Positions 34,659 through 44,167 of a DNA stretch of 64,000 nt are shown piece by piece (the first letter of the stretch is position 1; each line of letters starts with the position of its first letter). A program made the translations under genes and the position numbers. The DNA is from Ramlibacter sp. (GTDB taxonomy: Bacteria; Pseudomonadota; Gammaproteobacteria; Burkholderiales; Burkholderiaceae_C): the NCBI RefSeq assembly GCF_028291745.1, contig NZ_JAQGNQ010000109.1:1-64000 (forward strand), given 5' to 3'. The notes under the pieces were generated by a model. That model worked only from the letters and a program-made list of their open reading frames with translations. It had not been told where the DNA came from and did no database searches.

Positions 34659-34761
34659 GCAGCGGCCATTCTGCATGTTCCCGGTGGCGGGCGGGGACGC
34701 TTCCAAACCCAACAACCGGACGCCGCCTTCTGCGTCCGGATGTTGGTTGTTCAGGCGGCTC

Positions 34762-36561
34762 TCAGGTGCCCTGCGAAGTCCGCAAGCGGATATGCAACTC
34801 GCGCAGCTGCTTCTCGTCCACCGGCCCCGGCGCCTGCGTCAGCAGGTCTTGCGCGCGTTGCGTCTTCGGGAAGGCGATCACGTCGCGCAGGGACTCGGCG
34901 CCCGTCATCAGCATCACGAAGCGGTCCAGGCCGATGGCGATGCCGCCGTGCGGGGGCGCGCCGTATTGCAGCGCGTCCAGCAGGAAGCCGAACTTCGCCT
35001 TGGCCTCTTCCTCGCCGATCTTCAGGGCGCGGAACACCTTGCTCTGCACCTCCTCGCGGTGGATCCGCACCGAGCCGCCTCCGAGCTCGATGCCATTGAG
35101 CACCGCGTCGTAGGCCTTGGCCAGGCAGCGGCCGGGGTCGGTCTCGAGCCAGTCCTCGTGGCCGTCCTTGGGCGAGGTGAAGGGATGGTGCACCGCGTTC
35201 CAGCGCTGCGCGTCCTCGTCGAACTCGAACATGGGGAAGTCCACCACCCACAGCGGCTTCCACTGGCCCTCGATCAGCCCGTGCGACTTGCCGAACTCGC
35301 TGTGGCCCACCTTCACGCGCAGCGCGCCGATCGAGTCATTCACCACCTTCGCCCGGTCGGCGCCGAAGAAGATCAGGTCGCCGTTCTGCGCGCCGGTGCG
35401 CTTGACGATCTCGGCGATCGCGCGGTCATGCAGGTTCTTCACGATCGGCGACTGCAGGCCTTCACGGCCGGCCGTGACGTCGTTGACCTTGACCCACGCC
35501 AGGCCCTTGGCGCCGTAGATCTTCACGAACTCGGTGTAGCCGTCGATCTCGCCGCGGCTCATCGCGGCGCCGGCCGGCACGCGCAGGCCGACCACGCGGC
35601 CGTCTTCGGCATTGGCGGGTGCGGAGAACACCTTGAAGTCGACGTCCTTCATCACGTCGGTCAGCTCGGTGAACTCCAGCTGCACGCGCAGGTCCGGCTT
35701 GTCGGAGCCGTACAGGCGCATCGCGTCGGCATGCTTCATCACCGGGAACGGCGGCAGCTCGGTGCCGATGGCGTTCTGGAAGGTGCTGCGGATCATGCCC
35801 TCGAACATCGTGCGGATCTCCTCCTCCGTCATGAAGGAGGTTTCGACGTCGATCTGCGTGAATTCCGGCTGCCGGTCCGCGCGCAGGTCCTCGTCGCGGA
35901 AGCACTTGGTGATCTGGTAGTAGCGGTCGAAGCCGGAGACCATCAGCAGCTGCTTGAACAGCTGGGGCGACTGCGGCAGCGCGAAGAACATGCCGTCGTG
36001 CACGCGCGAGGGCACGAGGTAGTCGCGCGCGCCCTCCGGCGTGGACTTCGTGAGCATCGGCGTCTCGATGTCGATGAAGCCGTTGGCATCCATGAACTTG
36101 CGCACTTCCATCGTCACGCGGTAGCGCAACCTCAGGTTGTTCTGCATGTACGGGCGGCGCAGGTCCAGCACGCGGTGCATCAGGCGCGTGGTTTCCGAGA
36201 GGTTCTCGTCATCGAGCTGGAACGGGGGCGTGACGGACGGATTGAGCACCGTCAGCTCCTGGCACAGCACCTCGATCTTGCCGCTCTTGAGGTTGTCGTT
36301 GATCGTGCCCTCGGGACGCGCGCGCACCAGGCCCTTGACCTGCACGCAGAACTCGTTGCGCAGGCTTTCGGCGGTCTTGAACATCTCCGGCCGGTCGGGG
36401 TCGCACACCACCTGTACATAGCCTTCGCGGTCACGCAGGTCGACGAAGATCACGCCGCCGTGGTCGCGCCGGCGATTGACCCAGCCGCACAGGCTCACGG
36501 TCTGGCCCATCAGGGCTTCGGTCACGAGACCACAGTAGGTCGTACGCATTTGTTGGGACAT
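34762..36561 (-). CDS. aspS: Aspartyl-tRNA synthetase
   Basis: A 599-residue class II synthetase that charges tRNA-Asp. It has the N-terminal OB-fold anticodon domain ([27 protein letters not shown]), motif 2 around [24 protein letters not shown] (of which [10 protein letters not shown] is the key), the large bacterial insertion domain and motif 3 in [12 protein letters not shown]. Length is typical of bacterial enzymes. It is followed downstream by nudB and preceded by the DUF502 gene. Confidence 0.97.
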   Translation of the reverse strand: MSQQMRTTYCGLVTEALMGQTVSLCGWVNRRRDHGGVIFVDLRDREGYVQVVCDPDRPEMFKTAESLRNEFCVQVKGLVRARPEGTINDNLKSGKIEVLCQELTVLNPSVTPPFQLDDENLSETTRLMHRVLDLRRPYMQNNLRLRYRVTMEVRKFMDANGFIDIETPMLTKSTPEGARDYLVPSRVHDGMFFALPQSPQLFKQLLMVSGFDRYYQITKCFRDEDLRADRQPEFTQIDVETSFMTEEEIRTMFEGMIRSTFQNAIGTELPPFPVMKHADAMRLYGSDKPDLRVQLEFTELTDVMKDVDFKVFSAPANAEDGRVVGLRVPAGAAMSRGEIDGYTEFVKIYGAKGLAWVKVNDVTAGREGLQSPIVKNLHDRAIAEIVKRTGAQNGDLIFFGADRAKVVNDSIGALRVKVGHSEFGKSHGLIEGQWKPLWVVDFPMFEFDEDAQRWNAVHHPFTSPKDGHEDWLETDPGRCLAKAYDAVLNGIELGGGSVRIHREEVQSKVFRALKIGEEEAKAKFGFLLDALQYGAPPHGGIAIGLDRFVMLMTGAESLRDVIAFPKTQRAQDLLTQAPGPVDEKQLRELHIRLRTSQGT

Positions 36562-36586
36562 GGGGAACCTCGGGAGAACGCGCAGC

Positions 36587-37201
36587 TCAGCGCGTGATCG
36601 TCTTCTGGGGCGACACGACGCCCATCGAGACGACGTATTTCAGAGCGTCGTCGACGCTCATCTTGAGTTCGATGCAGTCGCTCTTGCGCAGCATCACGAA
36701 ATAGCCACCCGTGGGGTTCGGGGTGGTGGGGACGTAGACGCTGAGGTATTCCTCGCCGCGCAGGTAGGTGGTGACGTCGCCGCCGGGCGTGCCCGTGACG
36801 AAGGCGATGGTCCACACGTCCGCCCGCGGCCACTGCACCAGCACCGCCGTGCGGAACGCATTGCCGCTTTCGGAGAACAGCGTGTCGGAGACCTGCTTGA
36901 CGCTGGAATAGATCGACCGGACCACCGGGATGCGGGTGACGACAGCGTCACCCAGGCGCACCAGCTTGCGGCCGATGAAATTGCTGGCCGTCGCGCCGAC
37001 GATCAGCAGGATGGCCAGCGTGAGCAACACGCCGAAGCCGGGGATGTGCACGCCGATCAGGCGGTCGGGCTGCCAGGCTGAAGGCAGGATCAGCAGGGTC
37101 TGGTCGAGCGTGTCGATGATCCAGCGCAGCACGCTGAGCGTGACCACCGCCGGCACGATGACGAGCAGCCCCGCCAAGAGCCATTTGCGCAGGGCAGACA
37201 T
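36587..37201 (-). CDS. DUF502 inner-membrane protein
   Basis: A 204-residue protein with two membrane helices near the N-terminus (about 8-26 and 52-72) followed by a soluble domain containing [13 protein letters not shown] and [13 protein letters not shown], the DUF502 signature. The function is unknown. It is seven bases after the fmdB-like gene and 25 bases before aspS, an arrangement often seen in beta-proteobacteria, so the three form one unit. Confidence 0.9.
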   Translation of the reverse strand: MSALRKWLLAGLLVIVPAVVTLSVLRWIIDTLDQTLLILPSAWQPDRLIGVHIPGFGVLLTLAILLIVGATASNFIGRKLVRLGDAVVTRIPVVRSIYSSVKQVSDTLFSESGNAFRTAVLVQWPRADVWTIAFVTGTPGGDVTTYLRGEEYLSVYVPTTPNPTGGYFVMLRKSDCIELKMSVDDALKYVVSMGVVSPQKTITR

Positions 37202-37208
37202 TCAGTAC

Positions 37209-37592
37209 TCAGTGGCAGGCGCAGGACGCGCCGCAGCCGCCGGCCGAGGCGCTGGGCGCATCGGTCTTGCCGGCAGCGGGAGTGCTGTCGCTCTTGCTCT
37301 CGGCCGGCTTGCTTTCCGCCGGCTTGGTTTCGGCGGGCTTGCTCTCGCCGGGCTTGCTCTCGGCGGGCGGCTTGTCCGTGCTGTCCGGAGTGGCCGGCGC
37401 GCCGCTGTTGCCGCCGCGGAAGTCCGTGGCGTACCAGCCGGAACCCTTCAGCTGGAAGCCGGCGGCAGTGATCTGTTTGGTAAAGCTGTCGGCGCCGCAC
37501 GACGGGCAGGTCGTGAGGGCGGGATCGGACAGTTTCTGCAGGACATCCTTGGCATGGCCACAGGAGCCGCACTTGTAGGCGTAGATGGGCAT
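37209..37592 (-). CDS. FmdB-family zinc-ribbon protein with repetitive tail
   Basis: A 127-residue protein. The first 50 residues are the FmdB zinc ribbon: MPIYAYKCGSCGH and TCPSCGAD give four metal cysteines, followed by the conserved GSGWYATD. The rest is a low-complexity tail of ESKP/ETKP repeats (about residues 75-105) ending in a cysteine-histidine cluster, GGCGASCACH. The tail end could bind metal. FmdB proteins are regulators in one described case and unknown in most. Confidence 0.88.
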   Translation of the reverse strand: MPIYAYKCGSCGHAKDVLQKLSDPALTTCPSCGADSFTKQITAAGFQLKGSGWYATDFRGGNSGAPATPDSTDKPPAESKPGESKPAETKPAESKPAESKSDSTPAAGKTDAPSASAGGCGASCACH

Positions 37593-37668
37593 GGCAGTGT
37601 CAGGAGGTCGTGAAATGCAAAGCCTTCAATTATAGGGACCCGGGGGAAATTCAATCCCGGGGCCGCGA

Positions 37669-37905
37669 GGATGCCATTCCGGGGCAGACGGATGTCAGCG
37701 CAATGTGAGGGATGTCATGCCCGAAGGATGTCATGCCTGAAGGGTGCAAATCCCTGAAGGGTGTCATCCCTGGAGGATGTCATCCCGGGCTTGACCCGGG
37801 ATCCATGCCCTGATCCGGCGCAGTCGTGGATTGCGGGTCAAGCCCGCAATGACATCCTAGGACATCCAAGACATCCAAGACACCAGGAGATTCAGGACAT
37901 CCAGC
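37669..37905. repeat. Compound repeat region: family A REP plus tandem half-arms
   Basis: This 315-bp gap holds no gene. From 37711 to 37775 about four units of 16-17 bases (GATGTCATGCCTGAAG type) stand in tandem; they are copies of the end of a REP arm. A full family A element follows at 37777-37858 (CCCGGG arm, spacer, GCGGG arm). From 37859 come short units of ACATCCAAG type. The region separates fmdB from the symporter gene. Confidence 0.8.
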
Positions 37906-37907
37906 CC

Positions 37908-39380
37908 CTACTGCGCCGCCACGCTCGCCACGTGATGCGTATGCTCATGCCGGTTGCGCAGGCGCTGCGGGACGAGCGAACCCACGATCTGGCCGATGAA
38001 GGCGGCGATCAGGCCGGCGAGCTGGCCGGGGAACTGCTTGCCCAGGACCTCGCCGCCCACCTGCGGGAAGAACAGCAGCCACACGGCGATGCCCGCCGCC
38101 ACCGAGCAGATCGCGCCCTGCGTGGTGGACCGCTTCCAGTACAGGCCCATCACCAGCGGCACGAAGGCGCCCACCAGGGTCACCTGATACGCGGCGGAGA
38201 CGAGGTCATAGATCGAGGTGCCCTTCATCGCGATGGCATAGGCCAGCACCAGCCCGGTAAACGTGACGATCGTCGCGCGCATCGCGAACAGCTGCTGCTT
38301 GTCGGTCATGCGCGGGCGCACGTTCTTCAGGATGTTCTCGACGAAGCTGGTCGAAGGCGCCAGCAGCGTCGCCGACGACGTGCTCTTGATTGCCGAGAGC
38401 AGCGCGCCGAAGAAGAGGATCTGCATCACCAGGGGCATCTTCGTGAGCACGAAGGTGGGCAACAGGCGCTGGTAGTCGTTCTTGGCCAGTTCCACCGCGC
38501 TGTTGCCCATCACGACGACGGCACTGGCGACGATGAACATGGGCACGAAGGCGAAGAAGATGTACGAGACGCCGCCGATCACCGCGCCGTTGCGCGCCGT
38601 CTCGGCATTGCGCGCCGACATCACGCGCTGAAAGACGTCCTGCTGCGGGATGCTCCCCAGCATCATCGTCAGCCCCGCGCCGATGAAGAAGGCCATCTCG
38701 GTGAAGCTGGGCGCCGGCAGGAAGTGCCACAGGTCCTTGGACGTCGCCAGGGCCAGCACCTTGTCGGCGCCGCCGGCCAGCCTGGCGGAGAAGACGGCGA
38801 TGATCGCCAGCCCCACCACCAGCACGATCATCTGGATGAAGTCCGTCCAGGCAACGGCGAGGAAGCCGCCGATCACCACGTAGACCAGCACGGCCATGGT
38901 GCCCACGATCATGCCCGCGGTCTCGGACATCGCACCGTTCGTGAGCACCGAGAACACCAGCCCCAGCGCCGTGATCTGCGCCGCCACCCAGCCCAGGTAG
39001 CTGAGGATGATCGCCGCGGAGCAGAAGATCTCGATGCCGCGCCCATAGCGCTGGCGATAGAAGTCGCCGATGGTCAGCAGGTTCTGCTTGTACAGGCGGG
39101 TAGCGAAGAACAGGCCCACCAGGATCAGGCAGGTGCCGGCGCCGAAGGGATCCTCGACGATCGCATTGAGGCCGCCCTGCACGAAGCGCGCCGGAATGCC
39201 CATCACCGTCTCGGCCCCGAACCAGGTCGCGAAGGTGGTGGTGACCACCATGATCAGCGGCAGGCTGCGCCCCGCGATCGCGAAGTCGGTAGTGTTCTTG
39301 ATGCGGGTGCCGGCCCACACCCCGATCCCCAGGGTGCCGACGAGGTACAGGACGACGAAGGTGACGAGCGTGTAGTTCAT
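37908..39380 (-). CDS. Sodium:solute symporter (SSS family)
   Basis: A 490-residue transporter with about 13 membrane segments. The first repeat has FAIAGRSLPLIM and FATWFGAETVMGIPA; GRGIEIFCSAAIILSYLGW and the sodium-site region ALLSAIKSTSSATLLAPS follow. The C-terminus ends in a His-rich stretch (RHEHTHHV). SSS proteins carry sugars, acetate, proline and similar compounds; the sequence does not identify the substrate. It stands alone between a repeat region and ubiB. Confidence 0.9.
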   Translation of the reverse strand: MNYTLVTFVVLYLVGTLGIGVWAGTRIKNTTDFAIAGRSLPLIMVVTTTFATWFGAETVMGIPARFVQGGLNAIVEDPFGAGTCLILVGLFFATRLYKQNLLTIGDFYRQRYGRGIEIFCSAAIILSYLGWVAAQITALGLVFSVLTNGAMSETAGMIVGTMAVLVYVVIGGFLAVAWTDFIQMIVLVVGLAIIAVFSARLAGGADKVLALATSKDLWHFLPAPSFTEMAFFIGAGLTMMLGSIPQQDVFQRVMSARNAETARNGAVIGGVSYIFFAFVPMFIVASAVVVMGNSAVELAKNDYQRLLPTFVLTKMPLVMQILFFGALLSAIKSTSSATLLAPSTSFVENILKNVRPRMTDKQQLFAMRATIVTFTGLVLAYAIAMKGTSIYDLVSAAYQVTLVGAFVPLVMGLYWKRSTTQGAICSVAAGIAVWLLFFPQVGGEVLGKQFPGQLAGLIAAFIGQIVGSLVPQRLRNRHEHTHHVASVAAQ

Positions 39381-39436
39381 GCCAAGTCCTCACCCGGCAG
39401 GCGGGCAGCCGGAATTATGCAGCACGACTGCAGAGC

Positions 39437-40999
39437 TTAAAAAACCCGAATGTGCACCACGTACTGCATCACCGCCAGGCCGAAAGCAAATCCGAGGCCC
39501 ACGTAGATGATGGTCTGCAGGAGCCGGTTGGTCTTCTTCAGTTCCGCCATCAGTTCGTCGGCGTCGCGCTTCATGATGCCGCGCTCCTTGCGCAGGTAGC
39601 GGTGGATCAGGTGCGGCAGCTCGGGGATGATCTTGGCGTAGCGCGGCGCCTGGGCGCGGATCTCCTGCCAGAGCTTCTGCGGGCCGATCTGGTCCAGCAT
39701 CCAGCGCTCGAGGAAGGGCTTGGCGGTGGCCCACAGGTCCAGCTCCGGATCCAGCTGGCGGCCCAGCCCCTCGATGTTCAGCAGCGTCTTTTGCAGCAGC
39801 ACCAGTTGCGGCTGGATGTCGACGTTGAAGCGGCGCGACATCTGGAACAGCCGCATCAGCACCATGCCGAGCGAGATCTCGCGCAGCGGCCGGTCGAAGT
39901 ACGGCTCGCACACGGTGCGCACGGCGCCCTCGAGTTCGTCGACGCGGGTGCCGGGCGGCACCCAGCCCGACTCGATATGCAGTTCGGCCACGCGCTTGTA
40001 GTCGCGCCGGAAGAAGGCCGTGAAGTTCTGCGCCAGGTAGTCCTTGTCAAACTCCGTGAGCGTGCCGATGATGCCGAAGTCGAGCGAGATGTAGCGCCCG
40101 AAGCTGCCCGGCGCGATGCTCACCTGGATGTTGCCGGGGTGCATGTCCGCGTGGAAGAAGCCGTCGCGGAACACCTGCGTGAAGAAGATCGTCACGCCGT
40201 CGCGCGCCAGCTGGCGCAGGTCGACGCCGGCTTCGACCAGCCGCTCGACCTGGCCGATGGGCACGCCGTGCATGCGCTCCATCACGATCACCTCCGGGCT
40301 GACGAAGTCCCAGTACATCTCCGGGATCATCACCAGGTGCAGGTCCTGCATGTTGCGGCGCAGCTGCGCGGCGTTGGCGGCCTCGCGCACCAGGTCCAGC
40401 TCGTCGTGCAGGTACTTGTCGAACTCGGCGACCACCTCGCGCATCTTCAGCCGGCGCGCGTCCACCGACATGCTCTCGACCCAGCGCGCCAGGATGCGCA
40501 TCAGGTCCAGGTCCTTGTCGATCACGGACAGCACGCCGGGCCGCAGCACCTTCACGGCGACCTCGCGCACTTCGCCATTGCGCAGGCGGACCGTGGCGAA
40601 GTGCACCTGCGCGATCGAGGCGCTGGCCACCGGCTCGCGCTCGAAGGTCTCGAACACTGCCGCCAGCGGCCGGCGGAAGGAACGCTCGATGGTGGCCACC
40701 GCCACCTCGGAGGGAAACGGCGGCACCCGGTCCTGCAGCAGCGCCAGTTCGTCGGCGATGTCGGCCGGCAGCAGGTCGCGCCGCGTGGACAGCACCTGCC
40801 CGAACTTGACGAAGATCGGACCCAGGTGCTCCAGCGCTTGGCGCAGGCGCTGCCCGCGCGGGGCGTCGAGCTGGCGGCGGCGGCCGAACGAGATGATCCG
40901 GGCGAGCCCCTGCAGCCGGAAGCCGGAGAGCGCCAGCTCGTCCAGTCCGTAGCGCAGGATCACCCAGAGGATGAAGACGGCGCGCAGGTAGCGCGTCAT
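39437..40999 (-). CDS. ubiB: Ubiquinone biosynthesis atypical kinase/ATPase UbiB
   Basis: A 520-residue ABC1/UbiB-family protein required for ubiquinone synthesis. It has the KxGQ element ([10 protein letters not shown]), the alanine-rich loop ASIAQVH, the catalytic lysine in VAVKVLRPG, the DMHPGN loop and DFGIIG. Two C-terminal hydrophobic segments (about 495-518) anchor it to the inner membrane. The ATG overlaps the ubiJ stop (ATGA). It ends the DUF971-ubiE-Tim44-ubiJ-ubiB block. Confidence 0.95.
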   Translation of the reverse strand: MTRYLRAVFILWVILRYGLDELALSGFRLQGLARIISFGRRRQLDAPRGQRLRQALEHLGPIFVKFGQVLSTRRDLLPADIADELALLQDRVPPFPSEVAVATIERSFRRPLAAVFETFEREPVASASIAQVHFATVRLRNGEVREVAVKVLRPGVLSVIDKDLDLMRILARWVESMSVDARRLKMREVVAEFDKYLHDELDLVREAANAAQLRRNMQDLHLVMIPEMYWDFVSPEVIVMERMHGVPIGQVERLVEAGVDLRQLARDGVTIFFTQVFRDGFFHADMHPGNIQVSIAPGSFGRYISLDFGIIGTLTEFDKDYLAQNFTAFFRRDYKRVAELHIESGWVPPGTRVDELEGAVRTVCEPYFDRPLREISLGMVLMRLFQMSRRFNVDIQPQLVLLQKTLLNIEGLGRQLDPELDLWATAKPFLERWMLDQIGPQKLWQEIRAQAPRYAKIIPELPHLIHRYLRKERGIMKRDADELMAELKKTNRLLQTIIYVGLGFAFGLAVMQYVVHIRVF

Positions 41000-41586
41000 C
41001 CGCCTGCCTGCCCCGGTCCCATGGGGGACGTGGCAGCCGGGGTATCGCCGGGATCCCGCGCAAGAGGCCCGCGCGCGACGAACTGGCGCATGGCATCGCC
41101 CATGCGCCGCAGCACCGAGCCGACGGCATGCGCGGGCGCATCGCCGAAGACGCGGGCGAGGTCCTCCTCGAGGTCCCAGCGCACGTGGTCCACCAGCCAC
41201 TGCACTTCCGCGGCCAGTTGCACGTCACCGGCAATGCGCACCGGCGGCTTCTCGCCGCGCACGGCGGCACGCGCCAGCGAGAAGGGCGACTCTTCGGTCA
41301 GGGTGAGAGTGAGGTCGGGCAGTTGCGTGATCGGGCCCAGGTCCAGCAGCCCGGCAGGGGTGGCAACCAGCCGCACGCTCAGGTTGCGCCAGTGCGCCTC
41401 GACCAGGCGACCGGCCTGGCGCTTCAGGCGCGCCTGGGCCTCGGGCTCCTGCTGCAGGACGTGATTGAGCATCAGCACCAGCCGGTGCTGCATCTCGTGC
41501 ACCATCCAGCCGGGAGGCTGCAGGGCCTCGCCGATGCGATCGAAGATCTGGTCGAAAAAGGAAGCGGGGGACGGGGTCGTCGACAT
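40996..41586 (-). CDS. ubiJ: Ubiquinone biosynthesis accessory factor UbiJ (SCP2-like)
   Basis: A 196-residue protein with a central SCP2-type lipid-binding domain ([33 protein letters not shown]). UbiJ organises the late ubiquinone enzymes and holds the polyprenyl intermediate. The C-terminal 30 residues are proline- and glycine-rich and variable. Coupling to ubiB by ATGA and the closeness of ubiE support the name. Sequence conservation in this family is low, so context carries weight. Confidence 0.87.
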   Translation of the reverse strand: MSTTPSPASFFDQIFDRIGEALQPPGWMVHEMQHRLVLMLNHVLQQEPEAQARLKRQAGRLVEAHWRNLSVRLVATPAGLLDLGPITQLPDLTLTLTEESPFSLARAAVRGEKPPVRIAGDVQLAAEVQWLVDHVRWDLEEDLARVFGDAPAHAVGSVLRRMGDAMRQFVARGPLARDPGDTPAATSPMGPGQAGG

Positions 41587-41686
41587 GATGCGCGATTATG
41601 CGGCGCGCCCGGAGGGGGCTGGCGGCACTGGCGGCGCTCGGACCTTCCGTGTCCGTCCGTGGTATTGCCGGCTGCGCCGCATCGTG

Positions 41687-41872
41687 GATGTCATTGCGGG
41701 CTGAGCCCGCATCCTGGATGTCATTGCGGGCTTGACCCGCAATCCACGACGGCGCGTGACCGCGCGCTGCAATGGATCCCGGGTCAAGCCCGGGATGACA
41801 TCCAAACAGCCCGGGATGACATCCAAACAGCCGGGGATGACATCCAGACAGCCGGGGATGACGCGTCGTCAG
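41687..41872. repeat. Family A REP with a 21-bp tandem array
   Basis: Two family A arms at 41687-41740 are followed by a further arm pair ending CCCGGGATGACATCC. From 41789 the end of that arm is repeated four times with a 21-base period: CCCGGGATGACATCCAAAC plus AG, again, then CCGGGG variants. It fills the gap between ubiJ and the Tim44-like gene. The spacing is a plain tandem with no variable spacers. Confidence 0.85.
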
Positions 41873-41876
41873 ACGT

Positions 41877-42836
41877 TCACTGCAGCGCCTGCACCCCCGC
41901 CACCAGCCAACCGGCCGTGCCGCTCTTGGGCTTGATCATGTTCCACACCTCGCGGAAGGGCGCGGGCCCGGCCGAGGCCTCTTCGCGCATCATCCCGGAG
42001 AACTCGACGCTGGCCATGTACTCGGTGGGCAGGTCCTCGATGCCGAGCAGCTTCGCCTCGAGCATCACCACGTCGGTCTTCTGCGGCGTCACCGCGGGCT
42101 GGCGATCGCGCTCGGCGATCTGGGTGCGGATCTCCTGCAGCATCTCGTCGGTCATCATGCTGCGCAAGGTGCCGGTGTCGCTGTGGTCCCACGCCTCCTG
42201 CAGCGTCACGAAATTGCGCTTCGCCGCCTGCAGGAAGCCCTCGGCGTCGAAGCCGGCCGGCACGCCCCAGTTCTGCGAGCCGTCCAGGCCGCCGGCCGCG
42301 CCCACGGCGGAGCCGATGCGCACGCCGCTCTGCGCATGCTGCACGTCGAAGCCGCTCTCCCAGGGCCGCGCCGAGGCGTCGTTGCCCACTTTCTGCGGGT
42401 TGTATTGCGGCGGCGACGCGGGCGCATCGACCGTGGCGCCCTGGTAGGCATAGCCCGGGTCGCGGCGCGCACGCATGCGGCCGAAGATCATCAGCGCCAC
42501 CATGGCCAGCACCGCGATCAGCAGGATGTTGCCGAAGCCGGCGCCAAAGCCCAGCGAGTGCGCCAGCCAGGCCAGGCCCAGGCCGGCGGCGAGGCCGCCC
42601 AGCATGCCGCCCCAGCGGCTGCGCGGCGGCGCGAGCGGCGGAGTCTGCGGCGCGACGCTGCCGTTTTGCGCGTTGCTCGGCGCCCTGGGCGCCACCGCCG
42701 GCGGCGCGCTGTAGCGCTGTGTGACGTTGGGCGACATGCGGCCAATGGAGCGGCCGCCACCCAGGCGCGCCGCCTCGGCGTTCATCGCTCCGAGGGTGAG
42801 CACCAGTGCCAGCAGAACAGTGAAAAGCTTCATCAT
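41877..42836 (-). CDS. Tim44-like domain protein
   Basis: A 319-residue protein with a signal or anchor (residues 1-20), a proline-rich stretch, a glycine-rich membrane segment (LGGLAAGLGLAWLAHSLGFG and the following helix, about 80-125) and a C-terminal Tim44-like domain (about 185-319; GFLQAAKRNFVTLQEAWD). Family members in this place are found beside ubiE/ubiJ/ubiB in many Burkholderiales; the function is unknown. ATGs at 42836 and 42833 are adjacent; AAGGAG is better placed for the second. Confidence 0.87.
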   Translation of the reverse strand: MMKLFTVLLALVLTLGAMNAEAARLGGGRSIGRMSPNVTQRYSAPPAVAPRAPSNAQNGSVAPQTPPLAPPRSRWGGMLGGLAAGLGLAWLAHSLGFGAGFGNILLIAVLAMVALMIFGRMRARRDPGYAYQGATVDAPASPPQYNPQKVGNDASARPWESGFDVQHAQSGVRIGSAVGAAGGLDGSQNWGVPAGFDAEGFLQAAKRNFVTLQEAWDHSDTGTLRSMMTDEMLQEIRTQIAERDRQPAVTPQKTDVVMLEAKLLGIEDLPTEYMASVEFSGMMREEASAGPAPFREVWNMIKPKSGTAGWLVAGVQALQ

Positions 42837-42867
42837 CGATCTCCTTGCTGATGCGCCATGTGGGGGC

Positions 42868-43599
42868 TCAGCACTTGATTGCAACATGCAGCGCTGCCAC
42901 GCCGCCGGTGAGGTTGTGGTAGTCCACATGACCGAAGCCGCTTTGCTTCATCATGGCCTTGAGTTCCTCCTGCCCGGGATGCATGCGGATGGATTCGGCC
43001 AGGTAGCGGTAGCTGGCCTCGTCGCCCGCCACCATGCGTCCCAGGCGCGGCAGGATGCCGAAGGAGTACCAGTCATACGCCTTCTCGAGCGGCCGCGCCA
43101 CCTTGGAAAACTCCAACACCAGGAGCTTGCCGCCCGGGCGCAGCACCCGGTGCATCTCGGCCAGCGCGCGGTCCTTGTGCGTCATGTTGCGCAGGCCGAA
43201 GCCCACGCTCACGCGGTCGAAACTGCCGGCGGCAAACGGCAGTTTCTCCGCGTCGCACACCACGGTCGGCAGGACGAGGCCGGCATCGAGCAGCCGGTCG
43301 CGTCCGACGCGCAGCATGGACGCATTGATGTCCGTATGCACCACGAAGCCGGTGTCGCCCACCTTGCGCGCGAAGGCCTGCGCCAGGTCGCCGGTGCCGC
43401 CGGCGAGATCCAGCACGCGCTGCCCGGGTCGGACATCCGCCACCAGCACGGTGTAGGCCTTCCAGGCACGGTGCAGACCGAGCGACATCAGGTCGTTCAT
43501 CAGGTCGTAGCGTGGCGCCACGGAATCGAACACGCTGCGCACGCGCCTGGCCTTCTCGCGCTCGTCGACCGACTGGTATCCGAAGTGGGTGTTGCTCAT
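42868..43599 (-). CDS. ubiE: Ubiquinone/menaquinone C-methyltransferase UbiE
   Basis: UbiE methylates the quinone ring carbon using S-adenosylmethionine. The 243-residue sequence has the family opening THFGYQSV...[14 protein letters not shown], the SAM loop [12 protein letters not shown], and the diagnostic GFGLRNM and [19 protein letters not shown]. The start is the ATG giving [12 protein letters not shown]971 lies 14 bases upstream and the Tim44-like gene 31 bases downstream. Confidence 0.96.
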   Translation of the reverse strand: MSNTHFGYQSVDEREKARRVRSVFDSVAPRYDLMNDLMSLGLHRAWKAYTVLVADVRPGQRVLDLAGGTGDLAQAFARKVGDTGFVVHTDINASMLRVGRDRLLDAGLVLPTVVCDAEKLPFAAGSFDRVSVGFGLRNMTHKDRALAEMHRVLRPGGKLLVLEFSKVARPLEKAYDWYSFGILPRLGRMVAGDEASYRYLAESIRMHPGQEELKAMMKQSGFGHVDYHNLTGGVAALHVAIKC

Positions 43600-43613
43600 G
43601 GAATGCGTGTTTC

Positions 43614-44024
43614 TCAATGGCCGCACGCGTGGCCCGCGTTGGCGGCCATGGGAGCGTCGCGCTCCGCGCCGGCCTCCTGCAGCCGGCGTTCGTAGTCCTG
43701 CCACAGCTGCGCCTGTTGCTGGCCGAGGAAGTACAGGTAGTCCCAGGAGTAGATGCCGGTGTCGTGGCCGTCGGAAAAGGTCGGCTTGACCGCGTAGTTG
43801 CCCACCGGCTCCAGCGAGACGATGTCGACCGCGCGCTTGCCGGTCTGCAGCACCTCCTGGCCCGGGCCGTGGCCCTGCACTTCGGCGGAGGGCGAGTAGA
43901 CGCGCATCAGCTCGAAGGGCAAGCGGAACAGCGAGCCGTCGGCAAAGCCGACCTCCAGCACGCGCGACGCGCCATGCAAGATGAGGGATTCAGGATTGGG
44001 AGTGTCGCTGCGCAGGCCGGCCAT
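43614..44024 (-). CDS. DUF971 protein (gamma-butyrobetaine hydroxylase-like N-terminal domain)
   Basis: A 136-residue protein made of one DUF971 domain ([33 protein letters not shown] [26 protein letters not shown] in part). The end is Cys/His-containing (AGHACGH). The domain occurs alone in bacteria and at the N-terminus of some oxygenases, and is linked in places to iron-sulphur proteins. It leads the ubiquinone block here. Its role is unknown. Confidence 0.88.
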   Translation of the reverse strand: MAGLRSDTPNPESLILHGASRVLEVGFADGSLFRLPFELMRVYSPSAEVQGHGPGQEVLQTGKRAVDIVSLEPVGNYAVKPTFSDGHDTGIYSWDYLYFLGQQQAQLWQDYERRLQEAGAERDAPMAANAGHACGH

Positions 44025-44099
44025 GGATGGCAGTGTACGGGACCCCGCAGCGGCCGAGGCCTGGGAGACTGCGTATGCCCGAGGTCAACAGAATTCGTA

Positions 44100-44165
44100 G
44101 GGTGGGTTGCCGCAGGCACCCCACCAGTGGGCGCCGAAAGGTGGGGTGCCTCCGGCAACCCACCC
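44100..44165. repeat. Long hairpin, family B variant
   Basis: Two 26-base arms (GGGTGGGTTGCCGCAGGCAC and onward, with its reverse complement) differ at one position and enclose a 14-base loop. It ends two bases before the TpsB stop codon, so it can serve as the terminator of the FecR-TpsB unit as well as a mobile-type repeat. Confidence 0.85.
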
Positions 44166-44167
44166 TG

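Noticed and set aside
34450..36597. A 715-codon plus-strand frame over nudB and aspS
   Set aside because: Antisense shadow; aspS motifs are unmistakable on the minus strand.
41789..41872. Regular 21-bp repeats, possible CRISPR array
   Set aside because: The units are contiguous, with no variable spacers, and derive from a palindromic repeat arm. No cas gene is present.
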